A stretch of 59,246 bases of DNA from Planctomycetota bacterium. GTDB taxonomy: Bacteria > Planctomycetota > E44-bin39. Positions 40,306 to 48,460 of this stretch are shown piece by piece. The notes beneath the pieces were generated by a model. That model ran no database searches, was not told the DNA's origin, and saw only the letters and a program-made list of their open reading frames with translations. The stretch is taken from the NCBI GenBank assembly GCA_004376375.1, contig SOJX01000086.1, positions 1 to 59,246 on the forward strand, read 5' to 3'. Both the position numbers and the translations under genes were made by a program. Each line of letters begins with the position of its first letter. The stretch's first letter is position 1.

Positions 40306-40344
40306 TTAAATACTTCTCCGCCTCGTCTCCAATTGAATGGATTC

Positions 40345-40372
40345 AGTATACATCCGATAATTGCGAATACAA
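40345..40372 (-). promoter_or_regulatory. Sigma-70-type promoter for the GT2-GT87 pair
   Basis: On the minus strand TTGTAT (40372-40367) and TATACT (40350-40345) are separated by 16 bp, about 40 nt before the GT2 start codon. Confidence 0.55.
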
Positions 40373-40482
40373 GAATAAAAGAAGAAATTGTCGCAGCTTA
40401 TCAGACATGCAACTGTTGTCGGGGTAAATTGTTGTAGCAATTGTTTTTTCGGTAACGCTCGACGTCCGTTTGCGGAAATCGA

Positions 40483-40511
40483 TTGCATATTCGGGTGAGT
40501 TGGGGTATTGT
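40483..40511 (+). promoter_or_regulatory. Sigma-70-type promoter for the esterase gene
   Basis: TTGCAT (40483-40488) and TATTGT (40506-40511) are separated by 17 bp, about 40 nt upstream of the ATG at 40550. It is divergent from the GT2 promoter. Confidence 0.5.
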
Positions 40512-40549
40512 ATCAATTACCTGTAATTAACACTGCCAAGGAGTGTTTT

Positions 40550-41746
40550 ATGAGACCTGCCGTCAAATGCATTCTTCTCCTGCTTGTCATATGCGCGGTC
40601 GGGGTTATCGCCCGGGCGGACGAACTGCACCTCGAAAACGGGGGGATAGTTGTAGGAAAAATAATCAAGGAAACCAGGGACAAGGTCACAATCAAGACCC
40701 CGTTCGGCGATCAGGAGTTCTACCGTGAGGAGATTATCAAAATCGTCCGCAAGAAAACGCCGCAGGACGAGTACGAGGAAAAGAAGAAAAGTCTCAAGGA
40801 AACGGCGGATGCCCACTACAGGCTGGGAAAATGGTGCAGTGGAAACAAGTTGACCGCAAAGGCGACGCTGCATTACAAAAAGGCCATTGGGCTGGATCCC
40901 GACCACGAGAAGGCCCGCAAGGCGCTCGGCCACGTCAAACACGACGGCAAGTGGATGACCGAGTACGAGGCAAACCGCGCAAAGGGGCTCGTCAAGTACA
41001 AGGGGGAGTGGGTAAAGAAAGAGGAACTGGAGAAGCTGAAAGCTGCTGCCAGAAAGAAGGTTGAAAAGACAAAGATAAAGAAAACTGCAAAGAAAAAAGG
41101 GTCCAGGTATAAAAAATACCCGCCGAAATCCCCCGGTCTTATCAATCAGGCGACCGTGACGATCGAAGGTTCGCCTGAGTCGTATGCCGCGTTCGTACCG
41201 AAAGGTTACAGCCATAAGAAGCCTCACCCCACGGTCATTCTCGCCCACGGGCAGGGAGACAAGGCGCTGAATTTCCTTCGGGCAATCCAGGGCCGCTGCG
41301 GCAGGCAGGACCTGCTGCTTCTCTCTCTCGAAAAATGCGACCACAGCGGCGGCCGCGGCATGATCCCCAAATACACCGCCGAACTGAAGAAGGAATTCAA
41401 CATCGACGAGGACAGGCTTTACCTTTTCGGTTTTTCCGCAGGCGGTTTCCGCGCGTGGTCCGACGTGCTGTCGTATGAGAAACACCAGAAAGAATTCGAC
41501 GCCATCTGTTTCTGCGGTTGCGCGCGGGGCGGTGACGGACCGCCGAAGCTTCCGAAATACACCAGGGAATCGCCGCGGGTGTGTCTCCTTGGCGACCTCA
41601 AGGACCCGAACTACCGCAAGTATAAAGAGCCCGCCCTGAGGATGCTGGAGGCCGGCGGCTATCCCGACCCCAAAATCATCGAGCACAACCAGGGCCACAC
41701 CGTGCCGAAGGAAACGGCGCAGGTCTTCAAGTGGTTCACCAAATAA
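40550..41746 (+). CDS. Secreted alpha/beta-hydrolase with TPR segment
   Basis: This 398-residue exported protein has a signal peptide over residues 1-22 (cleavage near ARA-DEL). Then comes a small beta domain (LHLENGGIVVGKI, typical of planctomycete proteins), a TPR (ATLHYKKAIGLDPDHEKARKAL) and two GxW motifs (DGKWMTEYE, KGEWVKKEEL). A Lys-rich linker leads to a C-terminal esterase domain with PTVILAHGQGD, the nucleophile Ser in LFGFSAGGFRA, and the His in HNQGHTVPKE. It resembles PHB-depolymerase/feruloyl-esterase folds. The ATG at 40550 has AAGGAG 7 nt upstream. The substrate is unknown. Confidence 0.8.
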   Translation: MRPAVKCILLLLVICAVGVIARADELHLENGGIVVGKIIKETRDKVTIKTPFGDQEFYREEIIKIVRKKTPQDEYEEKKKSLKETADAHYRLGKWCSGNKLTAKATLHYKKAIGLDPDHEKARKALGHVKHDGKWMTEYEANRAKGLVKYKGEWVKKEELEKLKAAARKKVEKTKIKKTAKKKGSRYKKYPPKSPGLINQATVTIEGSPESYAAFVPKGYSHKKPHPTVILAHGQGDKALNFLRAIQGRCGRQDLLLLSLEKCDHSGGRGMIPKYTAELKKEFNIDEDRLYLFGFSAGGFRAWSDVLSYEKHQKEFDAICFCGCARGGDGPPKLPKYTRESPRVCLLGDLKDPNYRKYKEPALRMLEAGGYPDPKIIEHNQGHTVPKETAQVFKWFTK

Positions 41747-41783
41747 TCCGGACTGTCTGCATTATCGTATAAGGACTGAAACC

Positions 41784-42425
41784 ATGCCGATAGATGACGA
41801 GAAATTGCTGAGGCTTATCAAGCTTCACCTGTCCTATGAAGCGCTGGAAGCTGTCGGGGTTTCGCGGGAGGAGGTTGGGGATTTTATCGACCGCGCGGCA
41901 AGGTCTCTGGGCGTAAAGAAGACCCGCAGCCGGGATGATGAATCCGCTGAGGCGACGCAGATAAGCAAGGTGGAAGTAAACCCGGACTGCCCGCTCCTGT
42001 ATCTTTACGTGGACGGCGCGTCAAAGGGCAATCCGGGCGACGCCGGAGTCGGCGTCGTGATTACCGACGACGATGGGGACGTGCTCGTTGAAAAGAGCGC
42101 ATACATAGGCCGGACCACCAATAACGTGGCGGAATACAAGGCGCTCATCCTGGGCCTTCAGGTGGCGGAGGGGTTCCATCCCGGGTGCCTCATCGTCCGC
42201 AGCGCCAGCGAACTCCTGGTTAACCAGATAATGGGCGAGTACAGGGTGAAGAGCCCGGACCTGAAGCCGCTTTTCCAGGCCGCGTGCGAAGACCTGACGA
42301 ATTTCGCAAGCTGGCAGATCGAGTACGTGCAGAGAAAGAAAAACATGGATGCCGACAGGCTCGCGAGCGCGGCAATAAGGAAGCAACAGGCAAGAATGCG
42401 CAGACCGGGAGGAAGCGGCAAGTGA
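41784..42425 (+). CDS. RNase HI-like protein with altered active site
   Basis: In this 213-residue protein the first 65 residues are a helical, lineage-specific region and the rest is an RNase H fold of the reverse-transcriptase-like type. D77 (LYVDGASKGNPG), E117 (NVAEYKALILGL) and D191 (NMDADRLASAA) match three of the four catalytic acids. The fourth (E. coli D70, normally in RSDSELLV) is Ala141 here: VRSASELLVNQ, codon GCC. It may be inactive or act only as a nucleic-acid-binding protein. It overlaps the next gene by 4 nt (GTGA). Confidence 0.88.
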   Translation: MPIDDEKLLRLIKLHLSYEALEAVGVSREEVGDFIDRAARSLGVKKTRSRDDESAEATQISKVEVNPDCPLLYLYVDGASKGNPGDAGVGVVITDDDGDVLVEKSAYIGRTTNNVAEYKALILGLQVAEGFHPGCLIVRSASELLVNQIMGEYRVKSPDLKPLFQAACEDLTNFASWQIEYVQRKKNMDADRLASAAIRKQQARMRRPGGSGK

Positions 42426-43273
42426 CGCGCACCGCCATCACCGTGCTCGGGAGCGGCTCGAAAGGCAATGCCACGCTCCTAGAGCTGGGCGATACCAGAA
42501 TCCTGCTCGACGCCGGTTTCTCGATGCGCCAGATCCGCCGGCGCCTCGAGGCCGCGGACTGCAGCCTCGGCATGCTCGATGCAGTCTGCTGCACCCACAC
42601 CCACACCGACCATATCAGGGACATCTCTTTCAGGATTCTGCTTCGGCACAACATCCCGCTTCATTTCCACAAAGGCAACGAGCGGTTTTTCAGCAGACGT
42701 TATCCTCTTTTCAGGCAGGCAAGAGAGGCGGGGCTCCTGGAAAGGTTCAGTGACGAGCCGTTCATGATTGGCGGAGTGCGGGTCCAGCCTCTCCTTTTTC
42801 CCCATGATTCCACCGGCGTGAACAACGGTTTTCAATTCTATGCGCCGGGGCCCGGCGGCGGTGAAATAAAAATATCGTTCGCCACCGACCTGGGTGTTTT
42901 CCCGGATGAATATCATGCCCGTTTCGCCGGCTCCGACGTAATCGTCCTGGAGTCGAACCACGACCTTCAGATGCTTGCCGAATCGGACCGGCACGAAGAC
43001 CTGAAGGCGCGCATCAGTTCATGCGAAGGGCACCTGTCGAACGAGCAGGCGCTCGAGGCACTGCTTGCCATTCTCGGCGATCCGAAGGAGTGTGCGACGA
43101 AGTACGTGGTCATGGTCCATCTTTCGGAAGAGTGCAATACGCCCGAGCTGGTGAAAAGTTCAATCGGGGATAAGCTCTCGGAGCGGGGATACGAAAACCT
43201 GGAGTTTCACATCGCAAAGCAGCACGAGCCCACCGAAAGTATTGAGTTAGCGGCGCCGCTTGCGGCGCGTTGA
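42422..43273 (+). CDS. Metallo-beta-lactamase-fold hydrolase (YycJ/WalJ-like)
   Basis: This 283-residue MBL-fold protein has GSGSKGNATLLELG at the N-terminus and the metal motif THTHTDHI (H59-x-H61-x-D63-H64). Further ligand regions are PHDSTGVNNGF, FATDLG and VLESNHD, as in YycJ/WalJ-type proteins, which are linked to DNA repair or cell-wall control in Firmicutes. GTG at 42422 is chosen because GGAGG lies 9 nt upstream and it overlaps the RNase H-like stop. The final eight residues and the stop (Leu-Ala-Ala-Pro-Leu-Ala-Ala-Arg) are encoded by a GC palindrome, so the native C-terminus has been replaced or extended. Confidence 0.88.
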   Translation: MTRTAITVLGSGSKGNATLLELGDTRILLDAGFSMRQIRRRLEAADCSLGMLDAVCCTHTHTDHIRDISFRILLRHNIPLHFHKGNERFFSRRYPLFRQAREAGLLERFSDEPFMIGGVRVQPLLFPHDSTGVNNGFQFYAPGPGGGEIKISFATDLGVFPDEYHARFAGSDVIVLESNHDLQMLAESDRHEDLKARISSCEGHLSNEQALEALLAILGDPKECATKYVVMVHLSEECNTPELVKSSIGDKLSERGYENLEFHIAKQHEPTESIELAAPLAAR

Positions 43274-43319
43274 TTTGCTTGCGGCGCGTGTTTGTAGGGG
43301 CGCAGCATTGCTGCGCTCG
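43247..43319. repeat. GC palindrome in coding sequence plus TGTAGGGGC element
   Basis: TTAGCGGCGCCGCTTGCGGC starts inside the MBL gene (43247) and its right arm ends at the stop codon. A second half copy (CTTGCGGCGCG) lies at 43279-43289. A TGTAGGGGCGCAGC/GCTGCGC element follows (43293-43319) with a decayed right end. Confidence 0.92.
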
Positions 43320-43337
43320 TTAGAAGGACAATAAACT

Positions 43338-44873
43338 ATGAGCAGATCAGCCTTCATATTACTCTTTTTCTATATTTGCTGTTTCCCCGGATGCAGCACC
43401 TGGGGAAAGAATGACGAATCGGGCCAGGGGAAAACTATATCCGGTTCCGGGAAAAAGCAAACGCTGATAATAAAAGACTCCGAAGGCGTTCCACGGTGGA
43501 GGGCTACACTTCGAGCTCACAAGTTCGAGATGCTGAACCCCCGCGTGGGGTTTCCGGGAATCAGCCCCGATTTCCGTCACTTTGCATTCGGGAGGTGGTC
43601 TTATGAAAAAAAAGAAGCAATCAGGACCGTGATTGACGGAAAGGAAGGCAAAGAATACGACAGCATCGGGGAGTGCGGCTTCAGCCCGGACTCGAAAAGG
43701 TTTTTCTACGCTGCCGAGGAGAACGAAGAATACTTCATCGTCCTCGACGGGAAGGAAGGCCCCCGTTACGAGGAGGAAATTCTTTACATCGTCTTCAGCC
43801 CCGACTCGAAGCGCATTGCGTATCGAGCAGAAAGAGATGATAAGGAGTTTGTCGTCCTCGACGGTAAGGAGTTCATGTCTCACGAGTTTCAGATGGAGGA
43901 TATATTTTTCAGCCCGGATTCCCGGCACTTCGTGCACTGCGGTCGTGACAATCAGGCAACAACACTTTATCTCGACGGCAGGAAAGTTGCATCCGCATCC
44001 GAGCTGAAATACTGCACGCTTACCCTCTTTTCACCTGACTCGCAGAAGCTTTTCTATAAGTACAAGAAAGACAGGAAATGGTTCGCGGTTTTCGGAAAAG
44101 AAGAATTCGGCCCGTTTGACGAAGTGGAACATATATTGGCACAAATAAGCCCTGATTCGAAGCGGATCGCGTTCCCCGCGAAACGGGGCGATGATTGGTT
44201 TATGGTGACTTCTTCAAAAGAATACGGGCTCTACGAAAACTGGTGCGGAGGTCCGCTATTCAGTCCGGATTCCAAGCGTCTCGTGTTCAGTGCGTGTGTC
44301 AAAGGCCGGAAAGTAGCTGTGCTGCTTGATGGGAAGCAGGGGGATGTGTTCGATAGTATTCAGCACAAAACTTTCAGCCCCGACGGCAGGCATTTTGCCA
44401 TGTCTGCAAAAAGGGACGGGAAATACCACCTGATTGTGGACGGTGTGAAAAAATACGAATACGATTTCATCGGCGATGTCCTCTACAGTCCCGATTCAAA
44501 AAGGCTGGCAACAACTGCGCGCAAAGGGGATAAGTCCTTCGTTGTTGTGGACGGCAGGGAAGGGAAATCCTACGATAATATCAGGCGGGCGTATTTCAGC
44601 CCCGACTCGAAGCACCTCGCCTACTGGGCCGGTGTGGAAGCGGAAAAGGAAACCATACTCGTAATCGACGGCCACGAGACTCTCCGGTTCAAAGGCTCCA
44701 CGTGGCCTGTGCATTTCACCGATGACAATCGCATCAGAAGTGCGGCCTTCCACTATATCGGTCAGGATTCTCCAAAACCGATAGAGCAGCATAGCCAGGA
44801 GAGCTTTAGAAAAGAGATTCAAAACGTTAGAGTTGTTCTGTTTGAGATGAGAGAAATTGATGAGAAGAAATAA
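43338..44873 (+). CDS. Beta-propeller lipoprotein (TolB/WD40-like)
   Basis: This is a 511-residue predicted lipoprotein: the signal ends CFPGC with Cys at about residue 19. The mature protein holds ten repeats with a FSPDSKRxxYxA strand followed by an FVVLDGKEG strand, about 45 residues apart, as in TolB-like or PD40 propellers. Ten repeats exceed the usual six to eight blades, so two propellers or a large one are possible. No enzymatic motif is seen. AAGGACA precedes the ATG. Function is probably protein or polymer binding at the envelope; the neighbours give no clear link. Confidence 0.75.
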   Translation: MSRSAFILLFFYICCFPGCSTWGKNDESGQGKTISGSGKKQTLIIKDSEGVPRWRATLRAHKFEMLNPRVGFPGISPDFRHFAFGRWSYEKKEAIRTVIDGKEGKEYDSIGECGFSPDSKRFFYAAEENEEYFIVLDGKEGPRYEEEILYIVFSPDSKRIAYRAERDDKEFVVLDGKEFMSHEFQMEDIFFSPDSRHFVHCGRDNQATTLYLDGRKVASASELKYCTLTLFSPDSQKLFYKYKKDRKWFAVFGKEEFGPFDEVEHILAQISPDSKRIAFPAKRGDDWFMVTSSKEYGLYENWCGGPLFSPDSKRLVFSACVKGRKVAVLLDGKQGDVFDSIQHKTFSPDGRHFAMSAKRDGKYHLIVDGVKKYEYDFIGDVLYSPDSKRLATTARKGDKSFVVVDGREGKSYDNIRRAYFSPDSKHLAYWAGVEAEKETILVIDGHETLRFKGSTWPVHFTDDNRIRSAAFHYIGQDSPKPIEQHSQESFRKEIQNVRVVLFEMREIDEKK

Positions 44874-44930
44874 CATCTGGAATTCTATGCTTCTTTCCGC
44901 GCAAACGCCGGCAAGACGGGGGAAGAATAA

Positions 44931-44998
44931 ATTATGAAGTATGAATTATGAAATGAAGAAACGTTAGTTTTTATACTTCATCCTTCATACTTTATCCT
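44931..44998. repeat. Opposed TATGAAG / CTTCATA word arms
   Basis: ATTATGAAGTATGAA words (44931-44958) face ATACTTCATCCTTCATAC words (44973-44998), the same vocabulary as at 36901, 37303 and 29937. They can pair into a hairpin after the beta-propeller gene. Confidence 0.9.
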
Positions 44999-45071
44999 TT
45001 ATTATGCGCCGCGCAACCACGGGGACTAAATTCTAACGATTCACCACTAACGACTCACAGACGTTTTTCTC

Positions 45072-45099
45072 TTGACTCAAATTTTCCCCGTACTAAAAT
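45072..45099 (+). promoter_or_regulatory. Sigma-70-type promoter for the amidase operon
   Basis: TTGACT (45072-45077) and TAAAAT (45094-45099) are separated by 16 bp. The leader to the ATG at 45161 is about 55 nt. Confidence 0.7.
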
Positions 45100-45160
45100 A
45101 AAGAACGTTTCATACGGTAGCGCCCGGCGTAAGTATCTGCAAACGCTGCGGAAGGGATAA

Positions 45161-46219
45161 ATGGTGTTTTTGCGTGCCTTACTCGCCGTTGTGCTTGCCG
45201 TCTCGGCGATCCTGAACAATGCAACTGACTCCAGTCTCTATATCTCCCTCGACGCATTTTGTAACGCGCAGGGATTTAAAGTCAGTTACGACGCGCTTAC
45301 CGACCGTTACATATTAAAAAAAGGCGCGGAAGTTATCGTGCTTTCGCCGGGGATGTCGAAGGCGCGGATCGGAACCGAAACCATCGAGCTCGGCGGCCTG
45401 GTTTTTATCGACGGGGGGCGCGTTCTTGTGCCGAGAACGCTCAGCGACCATCTGAGAGAGGTCCGCTCCCGCAGGCCGGCTCCTGTAAAAATCCCCAAAT
45501 CGGAATTCACAATCGTCCTGGACCCGGGCCACGGACCCAGATGGTACGGCGGCATATCGCAGAACGGCCTGACCGAGAATGCAGTCGTTCTGCCTATCGC
45601 CCGGACGGTGCAGGAATTCCTGCAGGAAAAAGGATACAAGGTCGTTCTTACCCGCACGACCAATGCGCATCTTTCCACGGAGTCGCGTACTGACGACCTG
45701 GACGCCAGGGTCAACGCGACTTACGAGAAAAAGGGCGACCTGTTCGTATCGATTCATGCAAATTCCACCAGCCCGCCTAACCCCGCGGCGGTCGGAATCG
45801 AGACTTTCTATTATCCCGCGTCGGGGTATGACAGCATGAGCCTGGAGAGGCGCGCGGCCGCGATTGCAGGTAGAAACCTTGACGTCGGCCACTATTCGGG
45901 CGGCGAGTTCAGCGGGGGCGCCCGGGCCAAAAGGGTTTTGTGCAGGACGATTCTCGAGGCAAACGCATCGCGCAGCCGTAACCTGGCGAAAATGCTGCAG
46001 GAAGAAATGGTCAATGCGACCGGAAACGTTGACCGTGGAATTAAAAACACCCGCGACCTTCGCGTGCTCAGGATGCAGCTTTGCCCGGCCGCGCTGGTCG
46101 AGATAGGCTTTCTTACCAATCCGAAAACGGAAAGATGGCTTCGTACTCCTTCGTATCGGGAAAAAATCGCAGCCGCGATCGCGAAAGGAATTGACAGTTT
46201 TGTGCGTACCAGTGGTTAA
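45161..46219 (+). CDS. N-acetylmuramoyl-L-alanine amidase
   Basis: This 352-residue exported peptidoglycan amidase of the Amidase_3 family cuts the lactyl bond between muramic acid and the stem peptide. It has a signal-like N-terminus, then a copper-amine-oxidase-like stalk domain (about 28-95, GGLVFIDGGRVLVPRT) and the catalytic domain from 115. Zinc ligands H124 (VLDPGHG), E139 (GLTENAV) and H199 (VSIHANS) and the late Glu in ALVEIGFLTN are all present, so it should be active. An AAGGGA site precedes the ATG. The next gene starts inside its last codons. Confidence 0.92.
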   Translation: MVFLRALLAVVLAVSAILNNATDSSLYISLDAFCNAQGFKVSYDALTDRYILKKGAEVIVLSPGMSKARIGTETIELGGLVFIDGGRVLVPRTLSDHLREVRSRRPAPVKIPKSEFTIVLDPGHGPRWYGGISQNGLTENAVVLPIARTVQEFLQEKGYKVVLTRTTNAHLSTESRTDDLDARVNATYEKKGDLFVSIHANSTSPPNPAAVGIETFYYPASGYDSMSLERRAAAIAGRNLDVGHYSGGEFSGGARAKRVLCRTILEANASRSRNLAKMLQEEMVNATGNVDRGIKNTRDLRVLRMQLCPAALVEIGFLTNPKTERWLRTPSYREKIAAAIAKGIDSFVRTSG

Positions 46220-46859
46220 ATCGGCTGGCCTGGCGTTATACGCCGCTGTGATTCTGGCGGCCGCCGGTCCCGGTTGCGCGCAGCCGTTTGCCGCGGACCT
46301 GGACTATATCGCGTCGCCCAGAGTTGATGAGAGATTCATCGGTATGCGCTCGCTCAAGCGGCTTCTGGAAACCGGCAAGGTCGAAGACGACTTCGACCGT
46401 GCCATGCTGATGCGGCGCGTCTTTCAAATCGCGGCGGACCAGGACGAGCATCCACAGACGGTAATGCTCGCCCTCGAGCTTGCCGGCCGGTTCGGAGGCG
46501 TTGCCGCCGTGCAGGTGCTGATAATGCGCTCTGAATCGTCAACGGAGCACTGGCCTATCCGGCAGGAAGCCGTGGTTCAACTGGGAAGGTTTCCGGTCCC
46601 GGAATCGATGAATGCGCTTATTCACGCTATAGAGCGCGACACCGAGCCCTGCGTAAGACAGGAAGCAGTGCGAAGCCTCGGCGAATGTGGAAATGAAAAG
46701 TGCTGGCGCGCGCTTGTTGCCGCCGCCGTTGGTAATCCTGACCCAAGCGTCCGGTATACGGCCTGCCGCGCGCTCGAAAAACAGACCGGCCTCAAGTTCG
46801 GGATAAACGAGGCACGGTGGGAAAAGTGGTGGGCCGAACGGGGGCAGAAAAAGAAGTGA
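46212..46859 (+). CDS. HEAT-repeat lipoprotein
   Basis: This is a 215-residue predicted lipoprotein: starting at GTG 46212 gives a clean signal ending AAGPGC. The mature part contains three to four HEAT-like helical pairs (WPIRQEAVVQLGRF, EPCVRQEAVRSLGEC, DPSVRYTACRALEK), a scaffold used for protein binding. A longer frame from TTG 46191 only adds residues ahead of the signal. The start overlaps the amidase stop by 8 nt and the stop overlaps the next start (GTGA), so four genes from the amidase onward appear translationally linked. Confidence 0.78.
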   Translation: MVKSAGLALYAAVILAAAGPGCAQPFAADLDYIASPRVDERFIGMRSLKRLLETGKVEDDFDRAMLMRRVFQIAADQDEHPQTVMLALELAGRFGGVAAVQVLIMRSESSTEHWPIRQEAVVQLGRFPVPESMNALIHAIERDTEPCVRQEAVRSLGECGNEKCWRALVAAAVGNPDPSVRYTACRALEKQTGLKFGINEARWEKWWAERGQKKK

Positions 46860-47416
46860 TAATAAAATACTTTCATCCGATGACCATCCCGTACACCGGG
46901 AAGGAACTCCGCTCCCATTGGGCGTATGTCAACTTCGGGTTGCACGGCGATTCGATTGTCTCCTTTATGGGCGAATGTGACGTCAAGCGCGAAGACATGG
47001 TCGACCTCAACGACGCATTGAAGGGGAGCACCATATACAGCACGTCAATGGTCCATTTCATTGTCGAGCATTTCGACATGGACCTCGAGAAGGCGATCTA
47101 CCGGCAGCGCCTCCTGTGCGGCTGCGCACGGAACGAAATCGTAACGAAAAACAAAAACGCCCCCGTCTCGCGATGGGGCGACGACCTTTTCTGCGGCGAC
47201 CGCAAGCTGTCCGTTTCAATCGCCACCATTACGCCGGTGTCCACGATGATACATCTTGGTGTAAACATCGAGACCGAAGGCACGCCCGTGCCGACCGCGG
47301 GCCTCGGAGAGCTGGGAATAAAGCCGGAACCGTTCGCCGAGCACGTCATGGACGCTTACTCGATGGAGCTCGACTCCATTCGGCTTGCCCGCGCAAAGGT
47401 CCGGAGGGTCGATTAG
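46856..47416 (+). CDS. DUF366 family protein
   Basis: This 186-residue protein matches the DUF366 pattern: PYTGKELRSHWAY near the start, GDSIVSFMGECDVKREDMVDL, STSMVHFIVEHFD, YRQRLL, and SRWGDDLFCGDRKLSVSIAT, read as GDDLF then KLSVSIAT. The family function is unknown to me; the conserved polar residues suggest an enzyme. GTG at 46856 overlaps the HEAT gene stop. The stop TAG overlaps by one base with the GTG of the following 2-hydroxyacyl-CoA dehydratase-like gene, so the two products probably work together. Confidence 0.82.
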   Translation: MIIKYFHPMTIPYTGKELRSHWAYVNFGLHGDSIVSFMGECDVKREDMVDLNDALKGSTIYSTSMVHFIVEHFDMDLEKAIYRQRLLCGCARNEIVTKNKNAPVSRWGDDLFCGDRKLSVSIATITPVSTMIHLGVNIETEGTPVPTAGLGELGIKPEPFAEHVMDAYSMELDSIRLARAKVRRVD

Positions 47417-48423
47417 TGCCTGAAAGGCGCATCGGCATCACCGCGACCGTTCCTGTCGAGATTCTGTTCGCCGCCGGCTGCACGCCCGTTGACCTCAACA
47501 ACCTTTTCATCAACGACCCCGACCCGTTAGGGCTTGTTTCGGCAGTCGAGGATCAGGGATTCCCCCAGAGTTACTGTGCATGGATAAAGGGCATCTACGC
47601 TGTCGCATCCCGCGACAGGTTCGGCGAAATTCTTATTGTGACGCAGGGCGATTGCTCGAACACGCTGGCGCTTTCAGAGTTGCTGGCCGCTCGCGGCTTG
47701 ATCGTCTACAAGTTCGCCTATCCCTATGACAGGCAGCCCGGGCAGCTTGTTGCCGAAATGGCAAAACTTGCGGATTCGCTCGGCACTGACCTGAACGAAG
47801 CAACGGACTGGCTGGCGCGGCTGGCTTCTGTTCGGGAAAAGCTTGGTGAGCTTGATAACCTGACCTGGCAGGAATACAAGGTGATGGGTGAGGAAAACCT
47901 GAAATGGCTCGTAGCGTCCAGCGATTTCCAGGGCAATCCCGAGTCGTTTGAGCGGAAGCTGGATGAATTCCTGAACGAGGCGCGCGAACGAGTGCCGAAA
48001 AAACCGGGTTTGAGGCTTGCCCTGACGGGAGTGCCGCCGATACTCGGTGATTTGTATGAAGTTCTGGCCACACTGGACGCGGGGGTGGTTCTTAATGAGA
48101 TGCCGCGCCAGTTCTCCATGCCTGATGCGACCGGCAACCTGGCTGAGACTTATCTGGCTTACACGTATCCATACGACATATTTCACAGGCTGGATAACCT
48201 CGAGCGCGAAGTCAAACGGCGAAAGGTGGACGGTATTCTGCATTACGTGCAGAGTTTCTGCTATCGCCAGCTTGGTGAAATGCTTATGCGTGAGCGGATA
48301 GATTTGCCGATATTAACCGTAGAAGCGGACCGGCCGGGCGAAGTTTCAGATGCAATGAAGACCAGGCTCGAGGCGTTTATCGAGATGTTAAAGATGGGAA
48401 AGTCATCTTTCGACAACGGGTAA
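47416..48423 (+). CDS. 2-hydroxyacyl-CoA dehydratase-like protein (HgdB/FldC family)
   Basis: This 335-residue protein resembles the iron-sulfur dehydratase subunit family: GITATVPVEILFAAGCTPVDL, C-rich GDCSNTLALSELLAARG, and the C-terminal HYVQSFCYRQLGEM and PILTVEADRPG segments. The three Cys in GCTPVDL, GDCSNT and SFCYRQ fit the usual [4Fe-4S] ligands. Members need an ATP-dependent activator (HgdC type), which is not in the window. Some relatives act in benzoyl-CoA reduction or in cofactor chemistry. GTG at 47416 has GGAGGG 7 nt upstream; a longer frame to 47116 runs inside the DUF366 gene and is rejected. Confidence 0.83.
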   Translation: MPERRIGITATVPVEILFAAGCTPVDLNNLFINDPDPLGLVSAVEDQGFPQSYCAWIKGIYAVASRDRFGEILIVTQGDCSNTLALSELLAARGLIVYKFAYPYDRQPGQLVAEMAKLADSLGTDLNEATDWLARLASVREKLGELDNLTWQEYKVMGEENLKWLVASSDFQGNPESFERKLDEFLNEARERVPKKPGLRLALTGVPPILGDLYEVLATLDAGVVLNEMPRQFSMPDATGNLAETYLAYTYPYDIFHRLDNLEREVKRRKVDGILHYVQSFCYRQLGEMLMRERIDLPILTVEADRPGEVSDAMKTRLEAFIEMLKMGKSSFDNG

Positions 48424-48460
48424 TTATTATCCATTTGTGTAGAAATTACCGGAGCCGATT

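Noticed and set aside
38710..40437. 575-residue plus-strand open frame
   Set aside because: It lies opposite the GT2 gene, whose motifs are unmistakable. High-GC antisense frames of this kind occur across the window.
47116..47415. Long N-terminal extension of the dehydratase-like gene
   Set aside because: It runs inside the DUF366 gene in another frame and is Arg-rich without homology; GTG 47416 with GGAGGG is the supported start.
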